Below, in pieces: positions 52,507 to 61,222 of a stretch of DNA of 64,000 nucleotides (its first letter is position 1; each line of letters begins with the position of its first letter). The DNA lies in the NCBI GenBank assembly GCA_964542915.1, contig CAZIVP010000013.1:1-64000 (forward strand), in the 5' to 3' direction. The notes under the pieces are model-generated. The model was not told the DNA's origin, ran no database searches, and was given only the letters and a program-made list of their open reading frames with translations. This DNA comes from CAZIVP01 sp964542915 (GTDB lineage: Bacteria; Calditrichota; Calditrichia; Calditrichales; Calditrichaceae). The position numbers and the translations under genes were made by a program.

Positions 52507-53312
52507 TATTCGTTCCCGCTCGTATCATCTGTGGCGGGTTCCAACACCGGAAAAGATTCCTCTGTCTCCGTGTCCTCTTTTTCATCCGGGACGGTTGTGT
52601 CCTGGCCGGGAATTTGTTTGCCCGCTTCGTCCAGACGGCTGCGGTATTGTTCAAGGGAATCCGCATCGGTCTTCGGTTCGGATGTGTCTTCGGGATTCAT
52701 TAATTTAATCTGAGCGAGCAAGGCATGCGTCTCTTGCGGATAACGTTCGGTCAGCATCTGGTAGTGGGCGATGGCTTTTTCGATACGTCCGATTTTTGCT
52801 TCAACCAACGCTCTTCTAAATAAAGCCTCGGCTTTGGCGGCTTTGTCATCGCTATCTTTGTAATTTATCGCCTGTTTATAGTAATCGATGGCCTTCTTGT
52901 AATCGACCGTATCCGATGTAACGGTATTCGGATTGAATTCTGCAGCGCGCTCATAAAACCTACCGATCTGAATATAGATTTCGGGTACTCTTCCGGGAAT
53001 TATATTTTCTTTGAGTAGATTCAGTAAAAGGTCCATTTGCTCTTCGAATTCATCCAGTTCACCGTATGCCTCGGCCATTTGAAGGCGCGCGTCTATGTGC
53101 AAATCCGATGCCGGATAAAGGTTTAAAAGCGTTTGATAGCTTTCAATCGCCTCCTTGTATTTGCCTGCTTTTAATTGTTGATTCGCCATTTGGTAAATCT
53201 CTTCCGGCGAGCGTTGCGTAATGTCCTTTTCTTTCTTGCCCCAGCCACAACTTATGGTCAAAAGCAAAGAAAGCAAAATGAGTACCCGCAGGCTTGTTTT
53301 TAATATAAACAT
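52506..53312 (-). CDS. TPR-repeat lipoprotein
   Basis: A 268-residue lipoprotein with signal peptide and lipobox LTISC. About five tetratricopeptide-like repeats follow (residues of about 45-200; KYKEAIESYQTLLNLYPAS, YKKAIDYYKQAINYK, KAIAHYQMLTERYP). The C-terminal 60 residues are acidic and low-complexity. The pattern is like the outer-membrane assembly/scaffold TPR lipoproteins of the BamD type, but it is embedded in a purine cluster. The ATG at 53312 is favoured over 53324 because GGAG lies six bases upstream of it. Confidence 0.8.
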   Translation of the reverse strand: MFILKTSLRVLILLSLLLTISCGWGKKEKDITQRSPEEIYQMANQQLKAGKYKEAIESYQTLLNLYPASDLHIDARLQMAEAYGELDEFEEQMDLLLNLLKENIIPGRVPEIYIQIGRFYERAAEFNPNTVTSDTVDYKKAIDYYKQAINYKDSDDKAAKAEALFRRALVEAKIGRIEKAIAHYQMLTERYPQETHALLAQIKLMNPEDTSEPKTDADSLEQYRSRLDEAGKQIPGQDTTVPDEKEDTETEESFPVLEPATDDTSGNE

Positions 53313-53344
53313 GGCATTCTCCATATTGAATATTGATTTAAACG

Positions 53345-54661
53345 TTACGCCAACATTTCCGGTAATTTTTTTATTTCATTCTGGACCGATGTTACAATGG
53401 ATTCTTCGTGTAATGTTAAAAGTTCTTTATCTTTTAAAACCCAACGGCCGCCAATCATTACACTGTTTACATCTGATGCGTCCATGGAATATACGATTTT
53501 TGAGATGATGCCATCGTGTGGAATGGCATGTATGGAATCCGACTTTAAAAAGGTAATGTCGGCCAATTTGCCTGTTTCTAAACTTCCGATTTCATCGGTT
53601 AAACCGAGTGTCTTTGCTCCCTGTGTCGTAGCCAGGCGAAATGTTTCGCGGGCATTCATTTGATCCGGCCCGTAAAAGGGTTTTTGAATTAATGAAGCCA
53701 GACGCATTTCATTGAATACACTTAAATTGTTATTGCAGGGCGCTCCGTCTGCCCCCAGCGAGACAGTAATGCCTCTCCGCAGATAATCCGGAACCGGCGC
53801 AATACCGGAACCGAGTTTTAAATTGGCCGACGGACAGTGCAAAACGTTAATGTTTTTTTCTTCCAATATACGGCGCTCTTCTTCTTCAGTCCAGATGCAA
53901 TGCGCCAAACAGAGATGATTTTCCGTCAAATTAAAATGGTCAAATAACATGATGTTTCCCATACCGAAGCGATGACGAACTTCATCGGTTTCATCCTTAT
54001 TTTCGGCGGCATGGCTATGTACAATTGCATCATATTCGGAGGCCGCTTCGCCGACTTCCCGTAACAAGGTTTCGGAGGATGACAGGGCAAACCGCGGCGT
54101 AAAGGCATAACGGATACGACCATTATCGTAACCATGCCATTCCTTTAGCAAACGAATGCTTTCCTGAATACTTGTACGGCTGTTTTCTTTTAGTCCGGCG
54201 GGTACATCGGCGTTGTCCATCATCGTTTTTCCGGCAACCGCGCGGATTCCGGAAGCAGCCATTTCTTCGAAAATGACGTCCTGGTGATGAACCGATCCGA
54301 AATCCATGATGGTTGTGGTGCCGGATTTGATCAGTTCAGCAAGGCCGAGACGGGCGCTCGTTTGCATACTGTGTTCGGTATGGAAAGCTTCGAAAGGCAG
54401 AATGCGCTGATACAGCCAATCCAAGAGAGGTAAATCATCGGCGAGATTACGAAACAGAGCCTGGCAAAGATGGACATGAGTTTGAATAAAGCCGGGTATG
54501 GCGATCAATCCCGAAGCGTCAAAAATGTTATCAGCAGGATCATCAATATTCGGACCAATGCGGCTAATACGATTGCCGTTTACATGAATATCGCCCTGAA
54601 ACACATCGCCATGCTCGTTATTGGTAACAATTACCGCATTTTTAATAAGGCTGGATTCCAT
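53345..54661 (-). CDS. amidohydrolase, 5'-deoxyadenosine/SAH/MTA deaminase type
   Basis: A 438-residue cyclic amidohydrolase that probably deaminates S-adenosylhomocysteine, methylthioadenosine or 5'-deoxyadenosine. Metal-binding residues are in IQTHVHLCQ, HSHAAEN, LAHCIW and LGADGAPCNN. The N-terminal composite domain begins LIKNAVIVTNN. It heads the cluster with the TPR lipoprotein, DUF84 NTPase and adenosine deaminase. Radical SAM enzymes, two of which are in the window, release 5'-deoxyadenosine as by-product, which would suit such an enzyme. Substrate preference cannot be read directly. Confidence 0.88.
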   Translation of the reverse strand: MESSLIKNAVIVTNNEHGDVFQGDIHVNGNRISRIGPNIDDPADNIFDASGLIAIPGFIQTHVHLCQALFRNLADDLPLLDWLYQRILPFEAFHTEHSMQTSARLGLAELIKSGTTTIMDFGSVHHQDVIFEEMAASGIRAVAGKTMMDNADVPAGLKENSRTSIQESIRLLKEWHGYDNGRIRYAFTPRFALSSSETLLREVGEAASEYDAIVHSHAAENKDETDEVRHRFGMGNIMLFDHFNLTENHLCLAHCIWTEEEERRILEEKNINVLHCPSANLKLGSGIAPVPDYLRRGITVSLGADGAPCNNNLSVFNEMRLASLIQKPFYGPDQMNARETFRLATTQGAKTLGLTDEIGSLETGKLADITFLKSDSIHAIPHDGIISKIVYSMDASDVNSVMIGGRWVLKDKELLTLHEESIVTSVQNEIKKLPEMLA

Positions 54662-55097
54662 ACCGGTTGTTGCAATTATTTTGTATTACATCCACACAAT
54701 TGATTATAGTATCGGATTTGAGATTTAGAATCGGTTGAAAAATATAAATTTTTAAATGCTATGGAGCAAGTTAAAACAACAGGCGTAAAGCCCTATATGC
54801 ATCAGACCAGGTATAAAGCTCAATGGAGGCATTTATTTGCATTTAATGATTTATCGGATTCATAGCATGATTTTATTTTTATTGTTGGATTAATTGCTAA
54901 TGAGCTTTTATACATTTTGGAAGTGAACATTAAAAAATGTATGAATTCCGGAACAAAATGTACCGACATGCATAAAAGTGAAAAAAAATAACAAAAAGGC
55001 GCCTTTTTATTTGACACATCTGAGTACTTTTTTTAGCTTCAAATTCTTCAGGAAATAACATTTGAACTTGAGTTTAAAACAATGAAGGAGTTTAGTG
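54662..55097. promoter_or_regulatory. divergent intergenic region with gap promoter and 16-bp palindrome
   Basis: No gene is seen. AAAAAGGCGCCTTTTT (54993-55008) is a perfect 16-bp palindrome two bases before TTGACA at 55011-55016. A weak -10 (TAGCTT) lies at 55034 after 17 bases. The arrangement suits promoter control of the glycolytic operon. Because the palindrome ends in T, it could also be a terminator for upstream read-through. Confidence 0.5.
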
Positions 55098-56099
55098 ATG
55101 AGTGTACGTGTTGCTATTAATGGTTTCGGAAGAATTGGTCGGCTGGTTTTTAAGGCAGCCCAGGATGATAAAGACATAGAAGTTGTGGCCATAAATGATT
55201 TAACTGATTCGCAAACCCTAGCACATCTGTTGAAATATGACTCGGTCCACGGACGTTATCCTGTTCCTGTGAGGGCGGAAGGCGATCAACTGATTGCCGG
55301 TAATCGAAGCGCAAAAGTATTTGCTGAGAAAGACCCTGCGAACCTTCCCTGGAAAGATTTGAATGTGGACATCGTGGTGGAATCGACAGGCGTATTTCGA
55401 ACGCGTGCTCAAAACGAGAAGCATTTGAACGCCGGCGCCAAAAAGGTTGTATTAACCGTTCCTGCCAAGGATGATATTGATAACACGGTTGTAAAAGGTG
55501 TAAATGACGATACATTAAAAGCCTCTGATAAGATTATTTCAAATGCTTCCTGCACTACGAACTGTTTGGCGCCCGTGGCAAAAGTTCTGCACGAGCAATT
55601 TGGTATAAAACGCGGCCTGATGACAACTATCCATTCTTATACGAATGATCAACGGATTCTTGATTTGCCGCACAAGGATTTGCGCCGTGCACGAGCGGCG
55701 GCTGTTAACATGATTCCGACAACGACCGGAGCGGCTCGCGCTGTCGGTAAAGTCATACCGGATTTGAACGGTAAATTGGACGGTATGGCCATTCGTGTTC
55801 CAACCAGCGATGGATCTTTGGTTGATCTGGTAGCCGAATTGGAGAAAGATGCCAGCGTGGAAGATATCAACAAAGCGATGAAAGAAGCTGCCGAGGGCAG
55901 CCTGAAAGGCGTTTTGGAATATTGCGAGGATCCCATTGTTTCCACGGATATCGTGGGCAATCCCAGTTCAAGCATTTTTGACAGCCTCACCACGGCTGCA
56001 ATGGGCGGCAATTTTGTAAAGGTATTGTCCTGGTATGACAACGAATGGGGTTATTCAAACCGTACCCTTGACCTTGTAAAAATGCTGGCACAATTATAA
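55098..56099 (+). CDS. gap: glyceraldehyde-3-phosphate dehydrogenase, type I
   Basis: A 333-residue NAD-dependent enzyme of glycolysis. The N-terminal Rossmann motif is VAINGFGRIGRLVFKAA; the catalytic cysteine is in SNASCTTNCLAP. The later S-loop and SWYDNEWGYSNR C-terminal block are standard. The ATG at 55098 lies seven bases after GGAG; the GTG one codon earlier (55095) is less well placed. A hairpin terminator separates it from pgk, so pgk and tpiA may receive reduced transcription. Confidence 0.97.
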   Translation: MSVRVAINGFGRIGRLVFKAAQDDKDIEVVAINDLTDSQTLAHLLKYDSVHGRYPVPVRAEGDQLIAGNRSAKVFAEKDPANLPWKDLNVDIVVESTGVFRTRAQNEKHLNAGAKKVVLTVPAKDDIDNTVVKGVNDDTLKASDKIISNASCTTNCLAPVAKVLHEQFGIKRGLMTTIHSYTNDQRILDLPHKDLRRARAAAVNMIPTTTGAARAVGKVIPDLNGKLDGMAIRVPTSDGSLVDLVAELEKDASVEDINKAMKEAAEGSLKGVLEYCEDPIVSTDIVGNPSSSIFDSLTTAAMGGNFVKVLSWYDNEWGYSNRTLDLVKMLAQL

Positions 56100-56124
56100 G
56101 TAAACCCATATACAAAACATGATT

Positions 56125-56154
56125 GAGGCTATCCGAGGATAGCCTCTTTTTTTT
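56125..56154 (+). terminator. intra-operon terminator between gap and pgk
   Basis: GAGGCTATCC and GGATAGCCTC form a nine- to ten-pair stem with a minimal loop, followed by eight T. It is a strong intrinsic terminator, allowing gap to be expressed separately from or above pgk-tpiA. Confidence 0.88.
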
Positions 56155-56189
56155 GTAAACCCTTTGGTATGAAATCCGGGAGAAGTGTT

Positions 56190-57386
56190 ATGGCGAAAAT
56201 GACAATCGATCAGATGGATTTAAAAGGAAAGAAAGTACTTATACGGTGCGATTTTAATGTACCGCTCGATGAAAATCGAAACATCACCGATGACGGCCGT
56301 ATCATCGCCTCGTTGCCCACCATTAAAAAAGTACTGGACGAGGGCGCAAGTGCGGTGTTGTGCAGCCACCTGGGACGCCCGAAAGGTAAATTCGATGAGG
56401 CGCTAACGTTAGAGCCGGTAGCCGCTCGTTTGCGCGAACTTTTAGGCGTTAAAGTTATCATGGCTCCGGATTCGGTGGGGGAAGAGGTGCTCAAATTGAA
56501 AGAGGATCTTAAAAGCGGTGAAATTTTATTACTTGAAAATCTACGGTTCCATGACGGTGAAAAAAATAACGATCCGGACTTTGCACGACAACTGGCAGAG
56601 GGTGTTGATCTTTATATTAATGATGCGTTTGGAACGGCGCATCGCGCTCATGCTTCCACTGAAGGCGTAACCCGCTATTTTGAAAAGACGGCCGCCGGTT
56701 ATTTGATTGAAAAGGAATTGAAGTTTTTGGGCAAAGCCATCGAAAATCCTCAGCGACCAATGATCGCGATTTTAGGTGGCGCTAAAATCTCCGGCAAAAT
56801 CGATGTTATAAAAAATTTGATGACTAAGGTGGATACACTTATTATCGGCGGCGGAATGGCCTATACTTTTTTCAAAGCCATGGGCTATGAAATAGGACAA
56901 TCTTTATTGGAAGAGGATAAACTCAATCTGGCGAAAGAAATCATCGAGGAAGTTAAACAAAAAGATATGCGGTTTATGTTGGCCGACGATATCAAAGTTG
57001 CACGGGAATTTAAAAATGACACGGAAACAAAAGTTGTAGAGGTCGATCAAATTCCGGCCGATTTTATGGGGCTTGACATAGGTCCCAAAACAATGGAGAA
57101 ATTCTCCAAAGAAATCAAAAAGGCCAAAACCATTGTATGGAATGGCCCGGTGGGGGTATTTGAAATGCCTAATTTTGCAAACGGAACCCGCAAAATTGCG
57201 GAGGCGATTGCGGAGGCAACCGACCGCGGGGCGATCAGCGTAATCGGCGGGGGCGATTCGGCTTCGGCTATCCGGCAATTTGGCCTGGAAGAACGATTCA
57301 CGCACATTTCCACCGGAGGCGGCGCCTCACTGGAATTTTTGGAAGGTAAAGAATTACCGGGGATTGCCGCCCTGAGTGACGTTTAA
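56190..57386 (+). CDS. pgk: phosphoglycerate kinase
   Basis: A 398-residue glycolytic kinase transferring phosphate from 1,3-bisphosphoglycerate to ADP. The signature LIRCDFNVPLDENRNITDD is at the N-terminus, and CSHLGRPKG and LGGAKISGKI follow. The nucleotide-binding C-terminal half has VIGGGDSASAIRQFG and HISTGGGASLEFLEG. The ATG at 56190 has GGAG eight bases upstream; the frame open from 56169 is ignored. It ends 21 bases before tpiA. Confidence 0.97.
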   Translation: MAKMTIDQMDLKGKKVLIRCDFNVPLDENRNITDDGRIIASLPTIKKVLDEGASAVLCSHLGRPKGKFDEALTLEPVAARLRELLGVKVIMAPDSVGEEVLKLKEDLKSGEILLLENLRFHDGEKNNDPDFARQLAEGVDLYINDAFGTAHRAHASTEGVTRYFEKTAAGYLIEKELKFLGKAIENPQRPMIAILGGAKISGKIDVIKNLMTKVDTLIIGGGMAYTFFKAMGYEIGQSLLEEDKLNLAKEIIEEVKQKDMRFMLADDIKVAREFKNDTETKVVEVDQIPADFMGLDIGPKTMEKFSKEIKKAKTIVWNGPVGVFEMPNFANGTRKIAEAIAEATDRGAISVIGGGDSASAIRQFGLEERFTHISTGGGASLEFLEGKELPGIAALSDV

Positions 57387-57407
57387 ATGATTAAACAGGG
57401 AGCAGTT

Positions 57408-58175
57408 ATGGAACGCAAAATCATTATTGCCGGAAATTGGAAAATGCATAAGACCAATATGGAAGCCCTGCAATTGGTGAAGCAAATCCGTTTAAAAAGC
57501 ACCAATATCCATAAAACCGGTATTATAATTTGTCCGCCTTTTACAGCCCTTAGTCTGGTTAACGAGCTGATAAAAGATTCCGGGATCGGCTTGGGCGCCC
57601 AAAATATGCACTGGGAAAAAGAAGGTGCGTTTACCGGTGAAATAAGCGCGGGTATGATAAAGAGCACGGGCGCTTCGTACGTAATTCTCGGGCATTCCGA
57701 ACGGCGACAGTATTTTGGCGAGCGTGATGAAACGATCAATAAAAAAATAATTACAGCTCTGGATAATGGGTTAAAACCCATCGTATGTGTCGGAGAAACG
57801 CTTGAACAGCGTGAAAATAACGAAACCCGGGATGTGGTTAGCCGTCAGGTTTCCGGAGCGTTAAAGGATTTAACCGCCGAACAGCTTGGTCATATCATTC
57901 TGGCATACGAACCGGTATGGGCTATTGGAACGGGAAAAACCGCTACACCGGAGCAGGCGCAGGGAGTGCATCATCAAATTCGTAACCTCATCGCAAAATT
58001 GTTTGACGCTGAAACCTCTGCAAAACTGATCATCCAATACGGTGGCAGCGTTAAGCCCGCTAATGCCGAAGCTCTTTTGCACCAGGAGGATATCGATGGC
58101 GCACTTGTTGGAGGCGCCTGTTTGAAAGCCGATGCTTTTTCGGAGATTATTCATACGGCTGAGGGGCTGCAATAA
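57408..58175 (+). CDS. tpiA: triose-phosphate isomerase
   Basis: A 255-residue TIM-barrel enzyme interconverting dihydroxyacetone phosphate and glyceraldehyde 3-phosphate. Key residues are in AGNWKMHKT (lysine), ILGHSERRQYF (histidine), LAYEPVWAIGTGKTATP (catalytic glutamate and loop 6) and IQYGGSVKPANA. The ATG at 57408 has GGGAG about six bases upstream. The pgk-tpiA-secG order is common. Confidence 0.97.
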   Translation: MERKIIIAGNWKMHKTNMEALQLVKQIRLKSTNIHKTGIIICPPFTALSLVNELIKDSGIGLGAQNMHWEKEGAFTGEISAGMIKSTGASYVILGHSERRQYFGERDETINKKIITALDNGLKPIVCVGETLEQRENNETRDVVSRQVSGALKDLTAEQLGHIILAYEPVWAIGTGKTATPEQAQGVHHQIRNLIAKLFDAETSAKLIIQYGGSVKPANAEALLHQEDIDGALVGGACLKADAFSEIIHTAEGLQ

Positions 58176-58390
58176 AATGAGTCTGTTTTAAAGGCTGAAC
58201 AAGTCATATACCGTATCGGATTATAAGAGCCCGAAAAAGGTTTCAAGAGCTGAATGCAGATAAAATCGGAAAGAATATCGAATTTATGCCTATTACGGTA
58301 GGAAAATCGACGACGAAAAATTGCCAAACATTAAATTATTATTTAAATTAAAAGTTTCGATAATAAAGAAAAGTAAAGTATTGAGGCCTT

Positions 58391-58762
58391 ATGTATACGT
58401 TTTTGTTGATATTGTTTGTTCTGCTGAGTATCACGATGGTGATTGTGATATTGCTGCAAGCGGGTAAAGGAAAAGGGTTAGCCGGCGCCATCGGAGGCGG
58501 CGGCGGTGGCGGAGCCGGCGGTTCTATTTTCGGGGGGCGCGGTGCTGCTGACTTTTTGAGTAAAGCAACGGCCTGGATTGCTGCCGTGTACATGGGATTG
58601 GCGCTGATTATAGGCATCATTTATAAATCCAATACCGAACAGGCGCGACAAAGTTTGATTGAACAACGTTTGCAGGAACAACAACAAGCGCCGTCTGCCG
58701 ATTTACCGCTAGCTCCGGTAGAACCTCAGCCGCAGCAGCAACAAAACGAAAGCGGTAATTAA
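58391..58762 (+). CDS. secG: preprotein translocase subunit SecG
   Basis: A 123-residue inner-membrane subunit of SecYEG. Two transmembrane helices (LLILFVLLSITMVIVILLQ and AAVYMGLALIIGIIY) flank the conserved QAGKGKGLAGA and a long glycine run leading to GGRGAADFLSKAT. The glutamine/proline-rich C-terminal tail is longer than in E. coli but common in related groups. GAGG is close to the ATG at 58391. A tRNA gene follows. Confidence 0.92.
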   Translation: MYTFLLILFVLLSITMVIVILLQAGKGKGLAGAIGGGGGGGAGGSIFGGRGAADFLSKATAWIAAVYMGLALIIGIIYKSNTEQARQSLIEQRLQEQQQAPSADLPLAPVEPQPQQQQNESGN

Positions 58763-58777
58763 ACGAGGCGTTTAAGC

Positions 58778-58862
58778 GCTGGAGTGGTGGAACTGGTAGA
58801 CACGCTATCTTGAGGGGGTAGTGGGCGAGATGCCCGTGCGGGTTCAAATCCCGCCTCCAGCA
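58778..58862 (+). tRNA. tRNA-Leu (GAG anticodon)
   Basis: A class II tRNA. The acceptor stem GCTGGAG pairs with CTCCAGC. The D region is GGTGGAACTGGTAGACACG. The anticodon stem CTATC/GGTAG encloses loop TTGAGGG (anticodon GAG), and the long variable arm is GGGCGAGATGCCC. The T arm contains GGTTCAAATCC. Discriminator A is at 58862; CCA is not encoded. Confidence 0.96.
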
Positions 58863-58868
58863 CGATAC

Positions 58869-58899
58869 AAGCATCCCACCGATTGGGATGCTTTTTTTT
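58869..58899 (+). terminator. rho-independent terminator after tRNA-Leu
   Basis: AAGCATCCCA pairs with TGGGATGCTT across a five-base loop, followed by more T. It ends the tRNA transcript and lies upstream of the PAP2 gene start. Confidence 0.9.
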
Positions 58900-58921
58900 A
58901 CAGCGGAGGGAGGCCGGATTA

Positions 58922-59494
58922 TTGTTCGAATTTTTACTGCAACTGGACACCCAACTTTTCCTGTTTTTTAATGCAACCCTTGCGAATCCCGTTTTTGATT
59001 TCATAATGCCTATTGTAACCGATAAATACTCATGGTTGCCGGTTTGGGCTGCGCTCCTTGTTGGCCTTAGCTGGAAAGGGGGATCCCGGGGCCGGTGGGT
59101 TTTGGTTATTGTAATTGTTGCTGTGGGTTTTGCCGATTTAACGGTCAATCAATTATTTAAGCCCATGATCGACCGTGTAAGGCCCTGTAATGTGGTGGAG
59201 GGAACGCATCTGGTTATCGGTAAAAAATCATCGCCATCTATGCCGTCTTCCCATGCAGCTAATTTTTTTACGGTCGCAACCGTTTTTTCGTATTTCTATC
59301 GCCAATATCAGTTCTATTTCTGGTTTTTTGCGGCGTTGGTGGCATATTCGCGTATAGCACTGGGCGTCCATTACCCGTTTGATGTGCTTGCCGGAGCCGT
59401 TTACGGCGCATTGGCAGCATTACTATGGATTTATCTGATACGTTGGATATTAATGTGGAGCGGCTACAATCTGACCATCCAAAGACTAACCTAA
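58922..59494 (+). CDS. PAP2-family membrane phosphatase
   Basis: A 190-residue inner-membrane acid phosphatase-like protein, often an undecaprenyl-diphosphate or phosphatidylglycerophosphate phosphatase. The three active-site motifs are present: KPMIDRVRP, SMPSSHAANF and SRIALGVHYPFD. About five transmembrane helices are visible. TTG at 58922 has GGGAGG eight bases upstream; the ATG at 58883 lies within the preceding terminator and is rejected. The substrate is not fixed by sequence. Confidence 0.88.
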   Translation: MFEFLLQLDTQLFLFFNATLANPVFDFIMPIVTDKYSWLPVWAALLVGLSWKGGSRGRWVLVIVIVAVGFADLTVNQLFKPMIDRVRPCNVVEGTHLVIGKKSSPSMPSSHAANFFTVATVFSYFYRQYQFYFWFFAALVAYSRIALGVHYPFDVLAGAVYGALAALLWIYLIRWILMWSGYNLTIQRLT

Positions 59495-59618
59495 ACTAAA
59501 TGGGAATCGTAAGGCGCTTTAACCTAAAAAAAGAGCCTTTTACGGCAGATAAAAACGCAAGCTCGACTTTCTTTTTAAATTCTCATTACTTATATTGCCC
59601 ACTTTTTAGGAGGCATTA

Positions 59619-60635
59619 TTGAGAACGTCTACAGCATATAAAACGATTGCCGGCGAGATTTTAGAATTCATTAAAAGCGGTGATAACTTTCTCCTCTCCG
59701 CACATATCAATGCCGACGGCGACGCCATTGCCTCGGTGATTGCTATGAAGTTATTCCTTTCAAAGATGGATAAACGATCGGTGATCGTCTTAAGCGATCA
59801 ACGTGTAGATAACCGTTTTCGCTATCTTAAACATTTTGATGACATCCTGTCATATTCAACGGATCTTGATTTAAAACCGTATCTGCCATCGGGAAAAATA
59901 GAACATGCCATTTTTCTCGACGTACCCGGACTTAAGCGTTTGGGAGATGTTTCCAGGCTAGTGCCGGCTCCGGAAAATGTTGTTAAAATAGACCACCACC
60001 CGTCGGAGGATCGGCTCGCCGAGATTGAATGGGTGGACGAATACGCATCGTCCACAACAGCAATGGTCTACGAGATACTCGAATTATCGGACATAGCTAT
60101 CGATAAACAAATGGCCAGCGCCATATATACGGGCATTGTTTATGATACGGGCCGTTTTTCATTTTCCAATACCGGTGCTCGTGATTTATATATTTGTGCT
60201 CGTATGGTAGAGGCGGGAGCGGATGCGCCGGAGCTGACCAATCGTATTTTTTTTGAGAACAGTTTTAATGCATTAAAAACCATAGGTAAGGGTCTGTGTT
60301 CGCTTGAAAATCATCTTGATGGTATGGTAAACGTCATTTATCTGAGTCATAAAGATATGACTCAAAGTAATTACGAAGAAATTGAAGAATTAGCGAATTA
60401 CAGCGTCGCCATCCGCGGCGGCAAGATCGGTCTGTTCATCCGGGAAATTAAACCAAATTTCCATAAGGTGAGTTTTCGCTCGAAATCTAATGTGGATGTC
60501 AATGTGGTGGCGAAAGCGTTTAATGGCGGCGGTCATTCGAAAGCGGCCGGTTGCCGTCTGGAAGGAAGTAAAGACGATGTTATTCAAAAAATTTTAAAAG
60601 AGATTCAAAAACAAATCGATTCGAACGAGAATTAA
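59619..60635 (+). CDS. nrnA: DHH-family nanoRNase/pAp phosphatase
   Basis: A 338-residue DHH/DHHA1 phosphoesterase that degrades short RNA and 3'-phosphoadenosine-5'-phosphate. The metal-binding motifs are HINADGDAIAS, ILSY-type, DVPG and DHHPSE; TGIVYDTGRFSF carries another aspartate. The C-terminal DHHA1 domain ends FNGGGHSKAAGCRLEG. The start is TTG at 59619 with a strong AGGAGG five bases upstream. Confidence 0.93.
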   Translation: MRTSTAYKTIAGEILEFIKSGDNFLLSAHINADGDAIASVIAMKLFLSKMDKRSVIVLSDQRVDNRFRYLKHFDDILSYSTDLDLKPYLPSGKIEHAIFLDVPGLKRLGDVSRLVPAPENVVKIDHHPSEDRLAEIEWVDEYASSTTAMVYEILELSDIAIDKQMASAIYTGIVYDTGRFSFSNTGARDLYICARMVEAGADAPELTNRIFFENSFNALKTIGKGLCSLENHLDGMVNVIYLSHKDMTQSNYEEIEELANYSVAIRGGKIGLFIREIKPNFHKVSFRSKSNVDVNVVAKAFNGGGHSKAAGCRLEGSKDDVIQKILKEIQKQIDSNEN

Positions 60636-61222
60636 AGTTCGGGTTTTTCCCGGGCGATTCGTATTATTTAGATGAATACCATTCTTGAAAATATGTTTTA
60701 CATTTATAAATATGATAATGATCGATTCGATTTTACTTTATAACGGTGACCACGGATTTCGCTTTAGATGTTTTATCGCCTGGTGGGTACGTTTTAAAAT
60801 AAGAATACGATCGAAGCCGATAAATGCGTAAAAAACATTTTATGTTTAACCATAACTGTCCGATTTAATCATGTAGCGGCAGCATAAGGTTCCGTTATTA
60901 CAAACGAATGGAACCAGTTTGCAACAGCCAAGTTTAATCGATCAGAACGTTGTTTACAGGCATATCTGCGGTTTGTATAAAATATTCACAAGATTCCTTG
61001 ACAGTTATTTTGTAAGAACGTATATTCACTGCAACTTATCTTGTTTTTTAACAAGTCGTTGCGTTTGGCCTTCTTAATATTTGATCTTTTTATTACAAAA
61101 GCGTGATTTTGTATTCGTTAAATAGAAGAGAACGACTGTTTAATATGTTAGTAAAATAAGTTTATCTTTTTTTAATCGTTCTGGACTGCAAGTGTCATAA
61201 AGCGAGATTCGGGAGTTTAGCG
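60636..61222. promoter_or_regulatory. 587-base non-coding region with strong promoter and 5' hairpin
   Basis: No gene is found. TTGACA at 60998-61003 and TATATT at 61021-61026 are separated by 17 bases, a near-consensus sigma-70 promoter. A stem-loop begins about where transcription would start: GCAAC (61031-61035) pairs with GTTGC (61058-61062), and CTTGTT with AACAAG inside. The leader to the next gene would be about 190 bases. Confidence 0.6.
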
